Shown one piece after another: positions 1 through 7,609 of a stretch of 14,453 nt of DNA. The notes under the pieces were generated by a model that saw only the letters and a program-made list of their open reading frames with translations, was not told where the DNA came from and searched no databases. The stretch covers positions 1 through 14,453 of the forward strand of contig SDZP01000052.1 in NCBI GenBank assembly GCA_004144935.1, read 5' to 3'. Numbering within the stretch: the first letter of the stretch is position 1; each line of letters opens with the position of its first letter. This DNA is from Caulobacteraceae bacterium. Lineage in GTDB: Bacteria > Pseudomonadota > Alphaproteobacteria > Caulobacterales > Caulobacteraceae. The position numbers and the translations under genes are program-made.

Positions 1-1085
1 CGCCGGCGCCGTCCGGCGGTTACAGGGACGACTCCGGCGTGGGTGAGCTGATCGTCACCGGCCAACGGCGTGAGGAGTCGCACCAGGATGTCCCGATCGC
101 CGTCAGCGCCTTCAGCAGCGAAAGTCTGGCCCGGGCCATTCAGGTCGAGATGGAGCCCTGGAACCCGGACCGGCCCTACCTCAAGGCCCTCGACGCCGCC
201 GCCCCTGATCGCTTCGAAGCGGTGCTGGCCGCCATGGAGGCCGAGCATGCGAAAAGCCCGGCCTTCTACCTCGATGTCGCCGAATGGCTGTTCCGCAAGA
301 AGCGCGGCGCCGAGGCCGTGCAGATGGCCCTCAGCGCCCTCGACATGCCCCAGGCCAACGACGCCACCCTGATGGTCGTCGGCGACCGGATGATGCGCTA
401 CGGCCAGGTCGACCGGGCCCTCTGGCTGCTCGACCGGCTGGTCTACCTGACCCCCGACAAGCCGCAGCCGCTCCGGGGACTGGCGCTGGCCCTGATCGCG
501 CGGGCCGAACAGCCCGGAACGCCGGAGGCCCTGCGCACCGCCGACTACCGCCGCGCCGCCGACCTGCTCAACAAGGTCATCGTCACCCCCTGGGAAAATG
601 CCTACGACGGCATCGAGATGGTCTCGCTGATGGAGATCAACCGCATCCTGCCGCGCCTCCCGGTCAAGGACCGCCCCCTTGATCCGCGCCTGATCGCCCT
701 GCTCGACGTCGACTTGCGGGTGGTGCTGGAGTGGAACACCGACGACAGCGACATGGACCTGTGGGTGCTGGAGCCGTCCGGCGACACCGCCATCTACAGC
801 AACCCCAGGACCCGCATCGGCGGCCGGCTGTCCAACGACATGACCGGCGGTTACGGGCCCGAGGAGTATCTGCTGCGCCGGGCGCCGCGCGGTGAGTACC
901 AGATCAAGGCCAACGTCTACGCGCCGGACGCGCTCGATCCCAATGGCGCTACGACGGTGCGGGCCCGCCTCTACCGCAACTGGGGCCGGCCCAACGAGAG
1001 CTACGAGGTGCTGGAAATCGACCTGACGCCGGACACCGACGACACCCGGCTGATCGGCAAGTTCAGGGTCGGGCGGCTGGAATAG
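1..1085 (+). CDS. VIT/VWA-type protein, C-terminal part with DUF2135-like domain (5' truncated)
   Basis: The reading frame is open from the window edge (first full codon at 3) to a TAG at 1083-1085, giving 360 visible residues; the true start lies upstream. The middle part (about nt 165-600) is helical and TPR-like, with phrases such as FYLDVAEWLFRKK and RALWLLDRLVYLTP. The last third (about nt 700-1080) is a beta-rich domain with LRVVLEWNTDDSDMDLWV, NDMTGGYGPEEYLL and GEYQIKANVY, which resembles the DUF2135/YfaP-like domain at the end of bacterial VIT plus VWA (inter-alpha-trypsin-inhibitor-like) proteins. The VIT and VWA domains themselves would lie before the window, so the family call rests on the tail alone. 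The usual setting of such proteins is the cell envelope; the exact role is unknown. A GTG at 39 could be read as a start but has no good ribosome site, and the frame is open before it. An odd TonB-plug-like peptide sits at nt 42-128 (see findings). Confidence 0.72.
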   Translation, partial: PAPSGGYRDDSGVGELIVTGQRREESHQDVPIAVSAFSSESLARAIQVEMEPWNPDRPYLKALDAAAPDRFEAVLAAMEAEHAKSPAFYLDVAEWLFRKKRGAEAVQMALSALDMPQANDATLMVVGDRMMRYGQVDRALWLLDRLVYLTPDKPQPLRGLALALIARAEQPGTPEALRTADYRRAADLLNKVIVTPWENAYDGIEMVSLMEINRILPRLPVKDRPLDPRLIALLDVDLRVVLEWNTDDSDMDLWVLEPSGDTAIYSNPRTRIGGRLSNDMTGGYGPEEYLLRRAPRGEYQIKANVYAPDALDPNGATTVRARLYRNWGRPNESYEVLEIDLTPDTDDTRLIGKFRVGRLE

Positions 1086-1103
1086 ACCGCCCGACCAGAG
1101 CGC

Positions 1104-1886
1104 CTACCGCGGCTGCATGCGGATGGCGCCGTCCAGGCGGATGTCCTCGCCGTTCAGGTAGTTGTTGGTGACCATCTCATAGGCGAGGTCGGCATACTCT
1201 TCCGGGCGGCCGAGGCGCTTGGGGAAGGGCACGCTGGCCGACAGGGCCGCCTTCACATGCTCCGGCGCGCGGCCCAGCAGCGGGGTGTCGAAGATGCCCG
1301 GCAGGATGGTGTTGCAGCGGATGCCCTCGCTGGAGAGGTCGCGGGCCACCGTCAGGGTGAGGCCGACGATGCCGGCCTTGGAGGCGGTGTAGGCCACCTG
1401 GCCGATCTGGCCGTCCTCGGCCGCCACCGAGGCGGTGTTGACGATGGCGCCCCGGTCGCCGTCTTCCAGCGGCTCGAGGGTCAGCATGCCGGCGGCGCTG
1501 CGGGTGATGCAGCGGAAGGTGGCGACCAGGTTGATCTGCAGGATGCGTTCGAAGTTCTCGAGCGGGTATTCCTTGATCTCGCGCGTCTCGCGGTCGCGCG
1601 ACACCGTCTTGGCCCCGCCGCCGACCCCGGCGCAGTTGATCAGGATACGCTCCTGGCCGTGGGCGGCGCGGGCCTTTTCGAAGCCGGCGGTGACCTGGGC
1701 GTCGTCGGCGACGTTGACCAGGCAGAAGGTCCCGCCGATCTCGGACGCCAGCGCCTCGCCGGCCTCGGCGTTGAGGTCGAAGATCGCGACGCGGACGCCG
1801 TCGGCGGCCAGGCGGCGAGCGGTCGCCGCGCCGAGGCCCGAGGCCCCGCCGGTGACGACGGCGGCGATGGAGGAATCGAGTTTCAT
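1104..1886 (-). CDS. SDR family NAD(P)-dependent oxidoreductase (3-hydroxyacyl-CoA dehydrogenase type 2-like)
   Basis: A complete 260-residue classical short-chain dehydrogenase. It has the Rossmann glycine motif TGGASGLG (residues 12-19), an acidic residue ending beta-2 (D37, typical of NAD preference), NCAG (84-87), and the catalytic triad residues S153, Y166 and K170 in YTASK, followed by PG at 196-197. Length and the TGGASGLG start resemble the HSD17B10 / 3-hydroxy-2-methylbutyryl-CoA dehydrogenase group, which oxidises 3-hydroxyacyl-CoA in fatty-acid or isoleucine breakdown; substrate is an inference. It is expected to be cytosolic and tetrameric, as is usual for the family. The start is supported by GGAG at 1894-1897 (minus strand), 7 nt before the ATG. 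The gene is convergent with the VIT-type gene (18 nt between stop codons, no obvious terminator) and divergent from the small gene at 2186. Confidence 0.93.
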   Translation of the reverse strand: MKLDSSIAAVVTGGASGLGAATARRLAADGVRVAIFDLNAEAGEALASEIGGTFCLVNVADDAQVTAGFEKARAAHGQERILINCAGVGGGAKTVSRDRETREIKEYPLENFERILQINLVATFRCITRSAAGMLTLEPLEDGDRGAIVNTASVAAEDGQIGQVAYTASKAGIVGLTLTVARDLSSEGIRCNTILPGIFDTPLLGRAPEHVKAALSASVPFPKRLGRPEEYADLAYEMVTNNYLNGEDIRLDGAIRMQPR

Positions 1887-1893
1887 GGCGGAT

Positions 1894-1897
1894 CTCC
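1894..1897 (-). promoter_or_regulatory. Ribosome binding site of the SDR gene
   Basis: GGAG on the minus strand, 7 nt upstream of the ATG at 1886. It fixes the SDR start and argues against longer antisense frames here. Confidence 0.7.
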
Positions 1898-2097
1898 GAC
1901 TGTGTTGGAGACGCTGTAAGCACAGGCGGGAACGGGCGTCGACGGTGACCCAGCGGCGCCCGGCCGGAAAGCCGGCTCGGAGCGTGGCCGCGCCGGCGCC
2001 GGGCGGCGTTCCCCCGAACGCTGCCTTGCTCGGCGCCGCGGCAACGCGCGGCCACCCCCGCCGCGGCTGGTTCGCCGTCGCCGCGGTGGCCAGAAGC

Positions 2098-2109
2098 TAC
2101 CAACTGGTA
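2098..2109. promoter_or_regulatory. Candidate operator, 12-bp inverted repeat
   Basis: TACCA-AC-TGGTA has perfect 5-bp arms with a 2-bp spacer. It sits just upstream of a weak -35/-10-like pair (2113-2118, 2135-2140) in the divergent region. Short dyads of this kind are typical of GntR- or TetR-type repressor sites, but no cognate regulator is seen in the window and chance is possible. Confidence 0.3.
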
Positions 2110-2185
2110 CGGTTCAGGCTATCCCCATTTGCGGTATGACGTTTGGTCGCAGGAGCGGCCGGTGGCCTGTCGCGTTGATTCTCCC

Positions 2186-2443
2186 ATGGCCCCTCGCACA
2201 GACCTCATCGCCACCTTCCGGGATCAGCTGGATCGCGCCCTGGAGACGGGAGACACCGACCGCGCCGCGGCCCTGCGCGAGCGGCTGGAGGCATTGGAAG
2301 GCGGCGCGACCTCCTACCTTCGCCCGCAACGTCCCGGCGCCATGGGGCTGGGCACCAGTGACGAGGTGCCGCGCCGGCCGGTGGGCTGGAAGCCGCCGAA
2401 GAAGCCCGATCCGATGACCACCGGAACCTCGCGGCGCCGTTGA
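2186..2443 (+). CDS. Small UvrB/UvrC-motif-like protein
   Basis: An 85-residue small basic protein. Residues about 5-34 (LIATFRDQLDRALETGD followed by RAAALRERLEAL) fit the UVR motif, the short helical hairpin that in UvrB and UvrC mediates their contact and also occurs in unrelated small proteins. The C-terminal half, with RPGAMGLGTSDEVPRRP, a GWKPPKKPDPM stretch and a basic end, is rich in proline and lysine and probably extended. It looks like a conserved alphaproteobacterial hypothetical protein; its function is not known and a DNA-repair role should not be assumed. I chose the ATG at 2186 because the motif begins right after it. The frame extends back to a TTG at 2129, but those residues look like non-coding sequence. 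There is no clear ribosome site in front of 2186, so the start is less certain than the stop. Confidence 0.72.
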   Translation: MAPRTDLIATFRDQLDRALETGDTDRAAALRERLEALEGGATSYLRPQRPGAMGLGTSDEVPRRPVGWKPPKKPDPMTTGTSRRR

Positions 2444-2476
2444 ATCCATTCAGGCCCTCAGGCGTTAGGTTGGCAT

Positions 2477-2480
2477 GGAG
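2477..2480 (+). promoter_or_regulatory. Ribosome binding site deciding the start at 2490
   Basis: GGAG lies 9 nt before the ATG at 2490 and overlaps the earlier in-frame ATG at 2475, which itself has only a weak AGG upstream. This favours the second ATG. Confidence 0.5.
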
Positions 2481-2489
2481 ACGCCGCAG

Positions 2490-2720
2490 ATGTCCGAGAC
2501 CCGCCCCTTCCTGGTCCATACCGCCGACGACAGCCGTGACGCCGGCCATACCGTGCGCGCCGAGAGCGTCGAGGACGCCGCCTTCGCCTTTGTCGATCGC
2601 TGGCATCCCCCGGTCGACGCCTCGGGCGACGTGGTGCTGATGATCACCGACAGCGATGATGGCCGCCGCCAATGCCTGCGGCTGGACCTGTCGGAGGGAA
2701 CCGCCGCGCCCTGTGACTGA
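2490..2720 (+). CDS. Small conserved hypothetical protein (possibly DUF5961-like)
   Basis: A 76-residue acidic protein with no signal peptide or membrane segment. It reads as a compact alpha/beta fold: strand FLVHTADD, then ESVEDAAFAFVDRWHP (helix), then DVVLMITDSDDGRRQCLRLDL (two strands). The pattern of an AAFAFVDRWHP helix followed by a strand and a CLRLDL end resembles a small alphaproteobacterial family that I believe is catalogued as DUF5961; I am not certain of the number. The role is unknown. It lies 46 nt after the UVR-like gene and 50 nt before the response regulator, all on the plus strand, so it may be co-transcribed with either. The longer start at 2475 adds five residues. Confidence 0.65.
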   Translation: MSETRPFLVHTADDSRDAGHTVRAESVEDAAFAFVDRWHPPVDASGDVVLMITDSDDGRRQCLRLDLSEGTAAPCD

Positions 2721-2759
2721 TTGCGCGCCGCCCGCGCATCGGCCAACCTGTCGCTCAGT

Positions 2760-2766
2760 GGGGGAG
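2760..2766 (+). promoter_or_regulatory. Ribosome binding site of the response regulator
   Basis: GGGGGAG lies 4 nt upstream of the ATG at 2771. It is a purine-rich site stronger than most others in this window and supports the chosen start. Confidence 0.6.
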
Positions 2767-2770
2767 CGTC

Positions 2771-3457
2771 ATGTCGGGTCAGCGTCTGATTGTCGTCGAG
2801 GATGAAGCGCCCTTGCGCGAGTTGTATGCGCGGGCCCTGGAGCAGGCGGGCTATCAGGTGCGCACGGCCGGCGGAGCCCAGGCCTGTCGGCATCTGTTGC
2901 GCGAGGCGCCGGCCGACTGCCTCCTGCTCGACATCGGCCTGCCGGACCTGGATGGCCTGTCGTTCGCCGCCGAGTTCACCGATACGCCGGATCTCGGCCT
3001 GATCATCGTCTCCCGCCGCGACGCCGCCGAGGATCGCATCGCCGCCCTCGAACTGGGCTGTGACGACTACATTACGAAGCCGGTGCACCTGGGCGAGCTG
3101 TGCGCCCGGGTCATGGCCGTGCTGCGCCGGCGCAAACCCCGCCGCAAGCTGGCGCTGGGGCCGTTCAGGATGGACGCCGAGGGTCATGCGCTCAGCGCCG
3201 AGGGCGTCGATATCCCGCTGACGCGCGGCGAGTTCGCCATCCTCGCCCTGCTGGTCGCGGCCGGCGGCAAGGTGGTGGCCCGCGAGGCCCTGTTCGAACG
3301 CATCAGCCGCAAGCCCGACGAGGGCGACCTGCGCACCGTCGACATCCTGGTCAGCCGCATCCGCCGCAAGACCGCCGAGGTGGCCGGCGGCGAGCGGCTG
3401 ATCGTCACCGCCCCGGGCTTCGGCTACCGCACCGGGCTCGAAGCGGTCGAATGCTAA
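2771..3457 (+). CDS. OmpR/PhoB-family two-component response regulator
   Basis: A complete 228-residue transcriptional regulator. The N-terminal receiver domain (residues 4-120) keeps the acidic pocket E10/D11, the phospho-acceptor D54 in LLLDIGLPDLDG, S81 at the switch Ser/Thr position, Y100 and K103-P104. The C-terminal winged-helix domain (about 125-222) has LTRGEFAILALL, the recognition-helix region RTVDILVSRIRRK and the wing end TAPGFGYR. Phosphorylation at D54 is expected to promote dimerisation and DNA binding. The ATG is preceded by a strong ribosome site. Its stop overlaps the start of the large kinase gene by 7 nt (ATGCTAA), so the two are very likely translationally coupled and a cognate pair. 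The target promoters cannot be told from the window; self-regulation is common for the family but no clear direct repeats were seen in the 50-nt gap upstream. Confidence 0.95.
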   Translation: MSGQRLIVVEDEAPLRELYARALEQAGYQVRTAGGAQACRHLLREAPADCLLLDIGLPDLDGLSFAAEFTDTPDLGLIIVSRRDAAEDRIAALELGCDDYITKPVHLGELCARVMAVLRRRKPRRKLALGPFRMDAEGHALSAEGVDIPLTRGEFAILALLVAAGGKVVAREALFERISRKPDEGDLRTVDILVSRIRRKTAEVAGGERLIVTAPGFGYRTGLEAVEC

Positions 3458-6400
3458 CGGCCGGCCCGGAGATCCTCAATCTCGGGCGGGAGGCCGAACG
3501 CCATCGCCTGATGTCGGCGCTCGCCGATCCGGCCGTCCGCCTGATCGTGCTGCGCGGCGAGGCCGGCGCCGGCAAGACCGCCCTGGCGCGCGAGGCCATG
3601 CAGGCTGCCGCCGGGCAGGACTCGCTGGTCGCGCTCGGCAAGCACGCCGAGGGCGAGGCGGGCGTCCGCGCCGCCGGCCAGGCCCTGGCACGGCTGCTCG
3701 ACCAGGCCCTGGAACAGCTGCACGATCCGGAGGCCGGCCTTGCCTCCCTGCGACAGGCCCTGGGCCCCGCCGCCGCCGTCCTCTCCGCGCTCGACCCGGC
3801 TTTCGGGATCGATGAGGCTCCGTCCGGCGCGCCGCTGACCGCCGAAGCCGCCGCCGAACGGCTGGCCTTCGCCGCCGTCCGCTTTCTGCGCTGGGTCTCG
3901 GGTCTGGGCCAGCCGATCCTGCTGGTGCTCGACGACTGGGGGCGGGCGCGGGGCCAGGCCGCCACCCTCTACGCACGACTGGCCAGCGAGCCTGACCTGC
4001 CGGGCGTCACCCTGATCGCCACCGAACGCGCCGGCGAGCCGTCTCCCATCGCCGGCGACGTCACCCTCGACCTGGGCCCCCTGTCGCGCGAGGCCCTGCA
4101 CGCCATCGCCGCCGGGCGGCTGGACGGCGACGCGGTCACCGCCTCGGCCGTCCTCGCCCTCTGGCCCGGACCGGTGACGCCTCTGATGCTGATCCAGGGG
4201 CTGTCCGCGCTCAGCGACGCCGGCGCGCTGGTCCAGGAGGCCGGTGGCTGGCGCTTCGACCGCGCGGCCGGCGCGGCCGCCCTCGGCCAGGACGCCGCCC
4301 AGCTGCTGCTCGGCCGCATCGTCGGCACGGCGCCCGACCTGCGTTGCCTGCTCGACGCCATTGCCGTCTACGGCGACGCCGCCCCGCGGCCCGCCCTGGA
4401 GGCGGTCTGTGACCTGGCCGAGCGGGCCGCCCCGGCGCTGGCGGCGCTGTCTGCGGAAGGCCTGATCGAGCCGGTCGGCGGCCAGGTCCGCCTGCGCCAC
4501 GACACCATCCGCGCCGCCATCCTGGCCAGCCTGAAGCGGCCGGCGCGCCGCCGCCTAGCCGGCCAGTGGGCAGAGCAGCTGCGCAGGGCGCGAGGCGCCG
4601 ATCTGGAGACCATGCTGCGCCTGCGCCTGGAGGCGGGGGTTGCAGGCGTCAGTGCCGACTGGGCGCCGCTCTTCACCGCCGGCGCCGCCGCGGCCCGCAC
4701 CACCGGCGCCGCCGGCCAGGCCCGCGCCTTCGCCGCCGCCGCCCTCGAACTGGAAGAGGCCGCGCGCCGCGAGACCTATGCCGCCGCCCGCGAGGCCGGC
4801 CTCGCCGCCGTGCAGGACGGCGACCTCACCGCCGGCCAGGAGCTGGCCGGCCTGATGGACGCCCGCGCCCGGACCGACGCGGAGCACCTTGAGGCGGCCG
4901 AGACCGCCGTCTTCGCCGCCCGCCTGTCCGGCGATCACGCCAAGGCCTTCCAGATCGGCCGTCTCGCCGTCAGTCGCTTCGGCCTGTTCGCGCCGGAGAA
5001 GGCCGCCTTGCCCGGCCTGCTGGCCGCCCTCGTCACCCTCCGTCTCACGCCCGACACCCCGCCCCGGGAACCGCCGCGGCAGGGGGCCGCCGCCCACCGC
5101 CTGCTGAACACCCTCGGCGCCATCGCCTTCGAGCGCGACCCGGCCATCGCGGTGGTCATGGCCGCCCGCAGCGCCACCCATCCGGCCCTGCGCGGCGGTC
5201 CATTCGCCGCCGCCCTGCGCTGCATGCTGTCCTGCCTGACCGGCGACTGGGCGGCCGCCAGCCGCTGGGGCCAGACCGCCTTCCATCGCCTGGACACCGA
5301 GGATCCCCTGCGCGCCGCCGCCATGCAGCTGGCCCTGCAGTTCGGCCTCGGCCTGACCATCGACGCGCCGCGCCACATGGCCGAGGCCGAGCGGCTGCAG
5401 GCCATGGCGCTGGGGGAGGGCGATCTCGGCGTCGCCGCCTATGCCAACCGCGACCGCGCCCTGGCCTCGATGCGCATGCCGATCACCCTGGCCGCCCACC
5501 GCAAGGTGCTGGCCGAGTGCAAGGCCAACGCCGCCCGCTTCCAGGACCAGGCCACCGAGCCGCTGATCGACGCTCTCACCCAGATGGCCCTGAACCTCGC
5601 TGAGGGTGGCCCTGAACCCTGGCGGCTGGTCGGCGACATCTTCGACAGCCCCGCCTTCGAGCAGACCTGCGGCCCGGACCTTGAGCGGGTCGCCATGGCC
5701 TGCATGACCTTTGAGGTGCTGCTGGCCAATGCCTTCGGGGCCTGGGAAACCAGCCTGTCGGTCCGCAAGCGCATGGGGACCCGCTTCGACGGCCTCAAGC
5801 ATCACCCCGTCACCGCCATCTGGGCCTTCCATTGCGGGTTGGCTCAGGCGCGCCTGGGCCTGCCGGTCCGCCGCTGGGAAACCTTCGTCGTCGACCGCTG
5901 CGCCCGCTTCAACCCGGTCAGCTACAATCATCGCGCCCTGGCCCTGCAGGCCGAGGCGCAACTGCGCAAGGGCAGGGCGGGCGCCGCCATGCGCATCTAC
6001 GAAGCCGCCGTGGTCGCCGCCGCCCAGTCGGGATTTTTCATGGAGTACGGGGTGGTCGCCGCCGCGGCCCGTTCCGCCGCCCTGCAGGCCGGACGCTCCG
6101 ACCTCGCCGAAAGGTTCGCCGCCGCCGAACAGACCGCCTGGCGCGCCCTCGGCGCCCACGCCATGCTGAAGGATACCGGACCTTCGCCGGCTTCACACGG
6201 CGCCGACGACCAATCGGAGGCCTCGGCAAACGAGGCCGCGACGCCGGGCCAGGACCGCGCCAGCCGCGCCAGGACCCGCCTGCTGGCCGGCGCTGCGCAT
6301 GAACTGCGCACGCCGATGCAAGGCATCCAGGGCCTGCTCGACCTGGCCGCCGACGATCCGGCGACGCTCGATGTCGAACGGCTGCGGGAGGCGTTCGGGT

Positions 6401-7602
6401 CGCTGAGCGCCGTGGTCGACGACCTGACCGAGCTGGGCGCCGTCGAGGCCGAGCGGGTGGCCATCGTCGAGGCCGCCTTCAGCCCGCTGCGGCTGGCGCA
6501 AACCGAGCTCGCGCTCGTCGCCGCCCACGCCTCGGCGCTTCGCGGTCAGGGCGAGGCCGTCCTGCGCCTCGAGACCGATGGCGACCTCGCCACCGACGCC
6601 CTCGGCGACGCCGGCCGCCTCAGCCAGATCGTCCGCAACCTGCTGACCAACGCCCTGCGCTACGGCGAGGGCGAAACCATCCTGCGGGTCACGGCCGCAG
6701 AAGATGTGTTGACCTTCGAAGTCCTTGACCACGGCCCCGGACTGACGGCCGCCGACCAGACCCGCCTGTTCCAGCCCTTCGTGCGCGGCGACGCCGCCGA
6801 CCGGGCGGAGGGCACGGGCCTTGGCCTGTCGCTGTCCCGGCGCCTCGCCCAGCGCATGGGCGGCGACCTGACCGGCGAGAACCGCCCGGAGGGCGGCGCG
6901 GTATTCCGCCTGAGCCTGCCCCTGCGCCGGCCCGACCCCGCGGGCGCCGTCCTAAGCGCCCCCGACGCCGCGCGGCCTCTGCGCATCCTGCTCGCCGAGG
7001 ACACCGACCTGTCGCGCGAGACCCTCTGCCGGCTGCTCCAACGCCAGGGACATACCGTCACCGCGGTCGCCGATGGCCAGGCCGCCCTGACCGCCGCCCG
7101 GACCGGACCCTTCGACCTGCTGATCATGGACGTCCGCATGCCGTTGCTGGACGGGGTTCAGACCCTGACGGCGCTGCGCGGGGAGGGGACGACCACCCCC
7201 GCCCTGATGCTCAGCGCCTCGGTGGACGAGCCGCTCGCCCGCCGCCTTGCCGGCCTCGAGCCGGTCCGCCTGGCGCGCAAGCCCCTGAAGGCGGCCCAGC
7301 TCGCGAGACTGGCCGGGGACTTCGCCGCGCCGGACGGGGTGGACGCGGTGCTGGGTGAGGACGCAACGGCCGTGCGGGCCCAGGTCGATGGCGTCCTGCG
7401 CCAGCGGGCCGACGAGGTGCTGGACTGGAGGGCTACCGGTTTCGACGCGGCGCGGGAAGCGGCCCATGCCGCCGCCGGGCTCGCCGCCCAGTTCGGTCTT
7501 GCTGGCCAGGAAGCCGCCTTCGCCGCCGCGGAACAGGCTGCCGAAAACAGGGACGAAACCGCCTTGGCGAGCGCCTGCGAGACCTTGCGTCAGCTGTTCT
7601 AG
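3451..7602 (+). CDS. STAND-like ATPase / hybrid histidine kinase with REC and HPt-like domains
   Basis: A 1383-residue soluble kinase with no membrane segment. The start at 3451 overlaps the regulator stop and is quickly followed by GREAE, typical of the beginning of AAA_16/STAND NTPase modules. Visible order: Walker A GEAGAGKT (36-43, K42); Walker B LLVLDD (157-162); winged-helix-like segment about 286-380 with RLRHDTIRAAI, as in MalT/AfsR-like STAND proteins; alanine-rich helical, TPR-like repeats about 380-900; a polar linker near 905-935; HisKA with H950 in AAHELRTP; HATPase with N1063/N1067, DHGPG (1093-1097) and GTGLGL (1121-1126); receiver with E1183/D1184, D1227 and K1277; and a C-terminal helical HPt-like domain with H1339. 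The family logic suggests that nucleotide-dependent sensing in the STAND part controls autophosphorylation, then an internal His-Asp-His relay towards the coupled regulator. The signal is unknown. Frames opening earlier, inside the regulator, are spurious. Confidence 0.9.
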   Translation: MLTAGPEILNLGREAERHRLMSALADPAVRLIVLRGEAGAGKTALAREAMQAAAGQDSLVALGKHAEGEAGVRAAGQALARLLDQALEQLHDPEAGLASLRQALGPAAAVLSALDPAFGIDEAPSGAPLTAEAAAERLAFAAVRFLRWVSGLGQPILLVLDDWGRARGQAATLYARLASEPDLPGVTLIATERAGEPSPIAGDVTLDLGPLSREALHAIAAGRLDGDAVTASAVLALWPGPVTPLMLIQGLSALSDAGALVQEAGGWRFDRAAGAAALGQDAAQLLLGRIVGTAPDLRCLLDAIAVYGDAAPRPALEAVCDLAERAAPALAALSAEGLIEPVGGQVRLRHDTIRAAILASLKRPARRRLAGQWAEQLRRARGADLETMLRLRLEAGVAGVSADWAPLFTAGAAAARTTGAAGQARAFAAAALELEEAARRETYAAAREAGLAAVQDGDLTAGQELAGLMDARARTDAEHLEAAETAVFAARLSGDHAKAFQIGRLAVSRFGLFAPEKAALPGLLAALVTLRLTPDTPPREPPRQGAAAHRLLNTLGAIAFERDPAIAVVMAARSATHPALRGGPFAAALRCMLSCLTGDWAAASRWGQTAFHRLDTEDPLRAAAMQLALQFGLGLTIDAPRHMAEAERLQAMALGEGDLGVAAYANRDRALASMRMPITLAAHRKVLAECKANAARFQDQATEPLIDALTQMALNLAEGGPEPWRLVGDIFDSPAFEQTCGPDLERVAMACMTFEVLLANAFGAWETSLSVRKRMGTRFDGLKHHPVTAIWAFHCGLAQARLGLPVRRWETFVVDRCARFNPVSYNHRALALQAEAQLRKGRAGAAMRIYEAAVVAAAQSGFFMEYGVVAAAARSAALQAGRSDLAERFAAAEQTAWRALGAHAMLKDTGPSPASHGADDQSEASANEAATPGQDRASRARTRLLAGAAHELRTPMQGIQGLLDLAADDPATLDVERLREAFGSLSAVVDDLTELGAVEAERVAIVEAAFSPLRLAQTELALVAAHASALRGQGEAVLRLETDGDLATDALGDAGRLSQIVRNLLTNALRYGEGETILRVTAAEDVLTFEVLDHGPGLTAADQTRLFQPFVRGDAADRAEGTGLGLSLSRRLAQRMGGDLTGENRPEGGAVFRLSLPLRRPDPAGAVLSAPDAARPLRILLAEDTDLSRETLCRLLQRQGHTVTAVADGQAALTAARTGPFDLLIMDVRMPLLDGVQTLTALRGEGTTTPALMLSASVDEPLARRLAGLEPVRLARKPLKAAQLARLAGDFAAPDGVDAVLGEDATAVRAQVDGVLRQRADEVLDWRATGFDAAREAAHAAAGLAAQFGLAGQEAAFAAAEQAAENRDETALASACETLRQLF

Positions 7603-7609
7603 ACCACGG

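Larger units (their letters stand above)
1887..2185. other. Non-coding divergent intergenic region
   Basis: About 300 bp between the divergent SDR gene and the UVR-like small gene. Reading frames cross it but none shows family-like sequence, and the base composition is the same GC-rich mix as the rest. It should hold both promoters. Visible structure: a short GC hairpin CCGGC/GCCGG around 1960-1973 and the inverted repeat TACCA-AC-TGGTA at 2098-2109. A weak sigma-70-like pair, TTCAGG (2113-2118) and TATGAC (2135-2140) with 16 nt spacing, could drive the plus-strand gene, but this is only a pattern match. Confidence 0.5.

Noticed and set aside
2136..2417. A 93-codon plus-strand frame overlapping the UVR-like gene.
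   Set aside because: Arg/Pro/Trp-rich shadow of the neighbouring frame, which has the coherent UVR-like helices.
3100..3450. A 5' extension of the large kinase into the response regulator gene.
   Set aside because: These residues are Arg/Pro-rich out-of-frame sequence of the regulator's DNA-binding domain. The start at 3451 is supported by the ATGCTAA overlap and the GREAE motif right after it.
4555..6159. A 534-codon minus-strand frame opposite the large kinase.
   Set aside because: Glycine-rich shadow sequence without any domain; the plus strand shows clear kinase and repeat coding.
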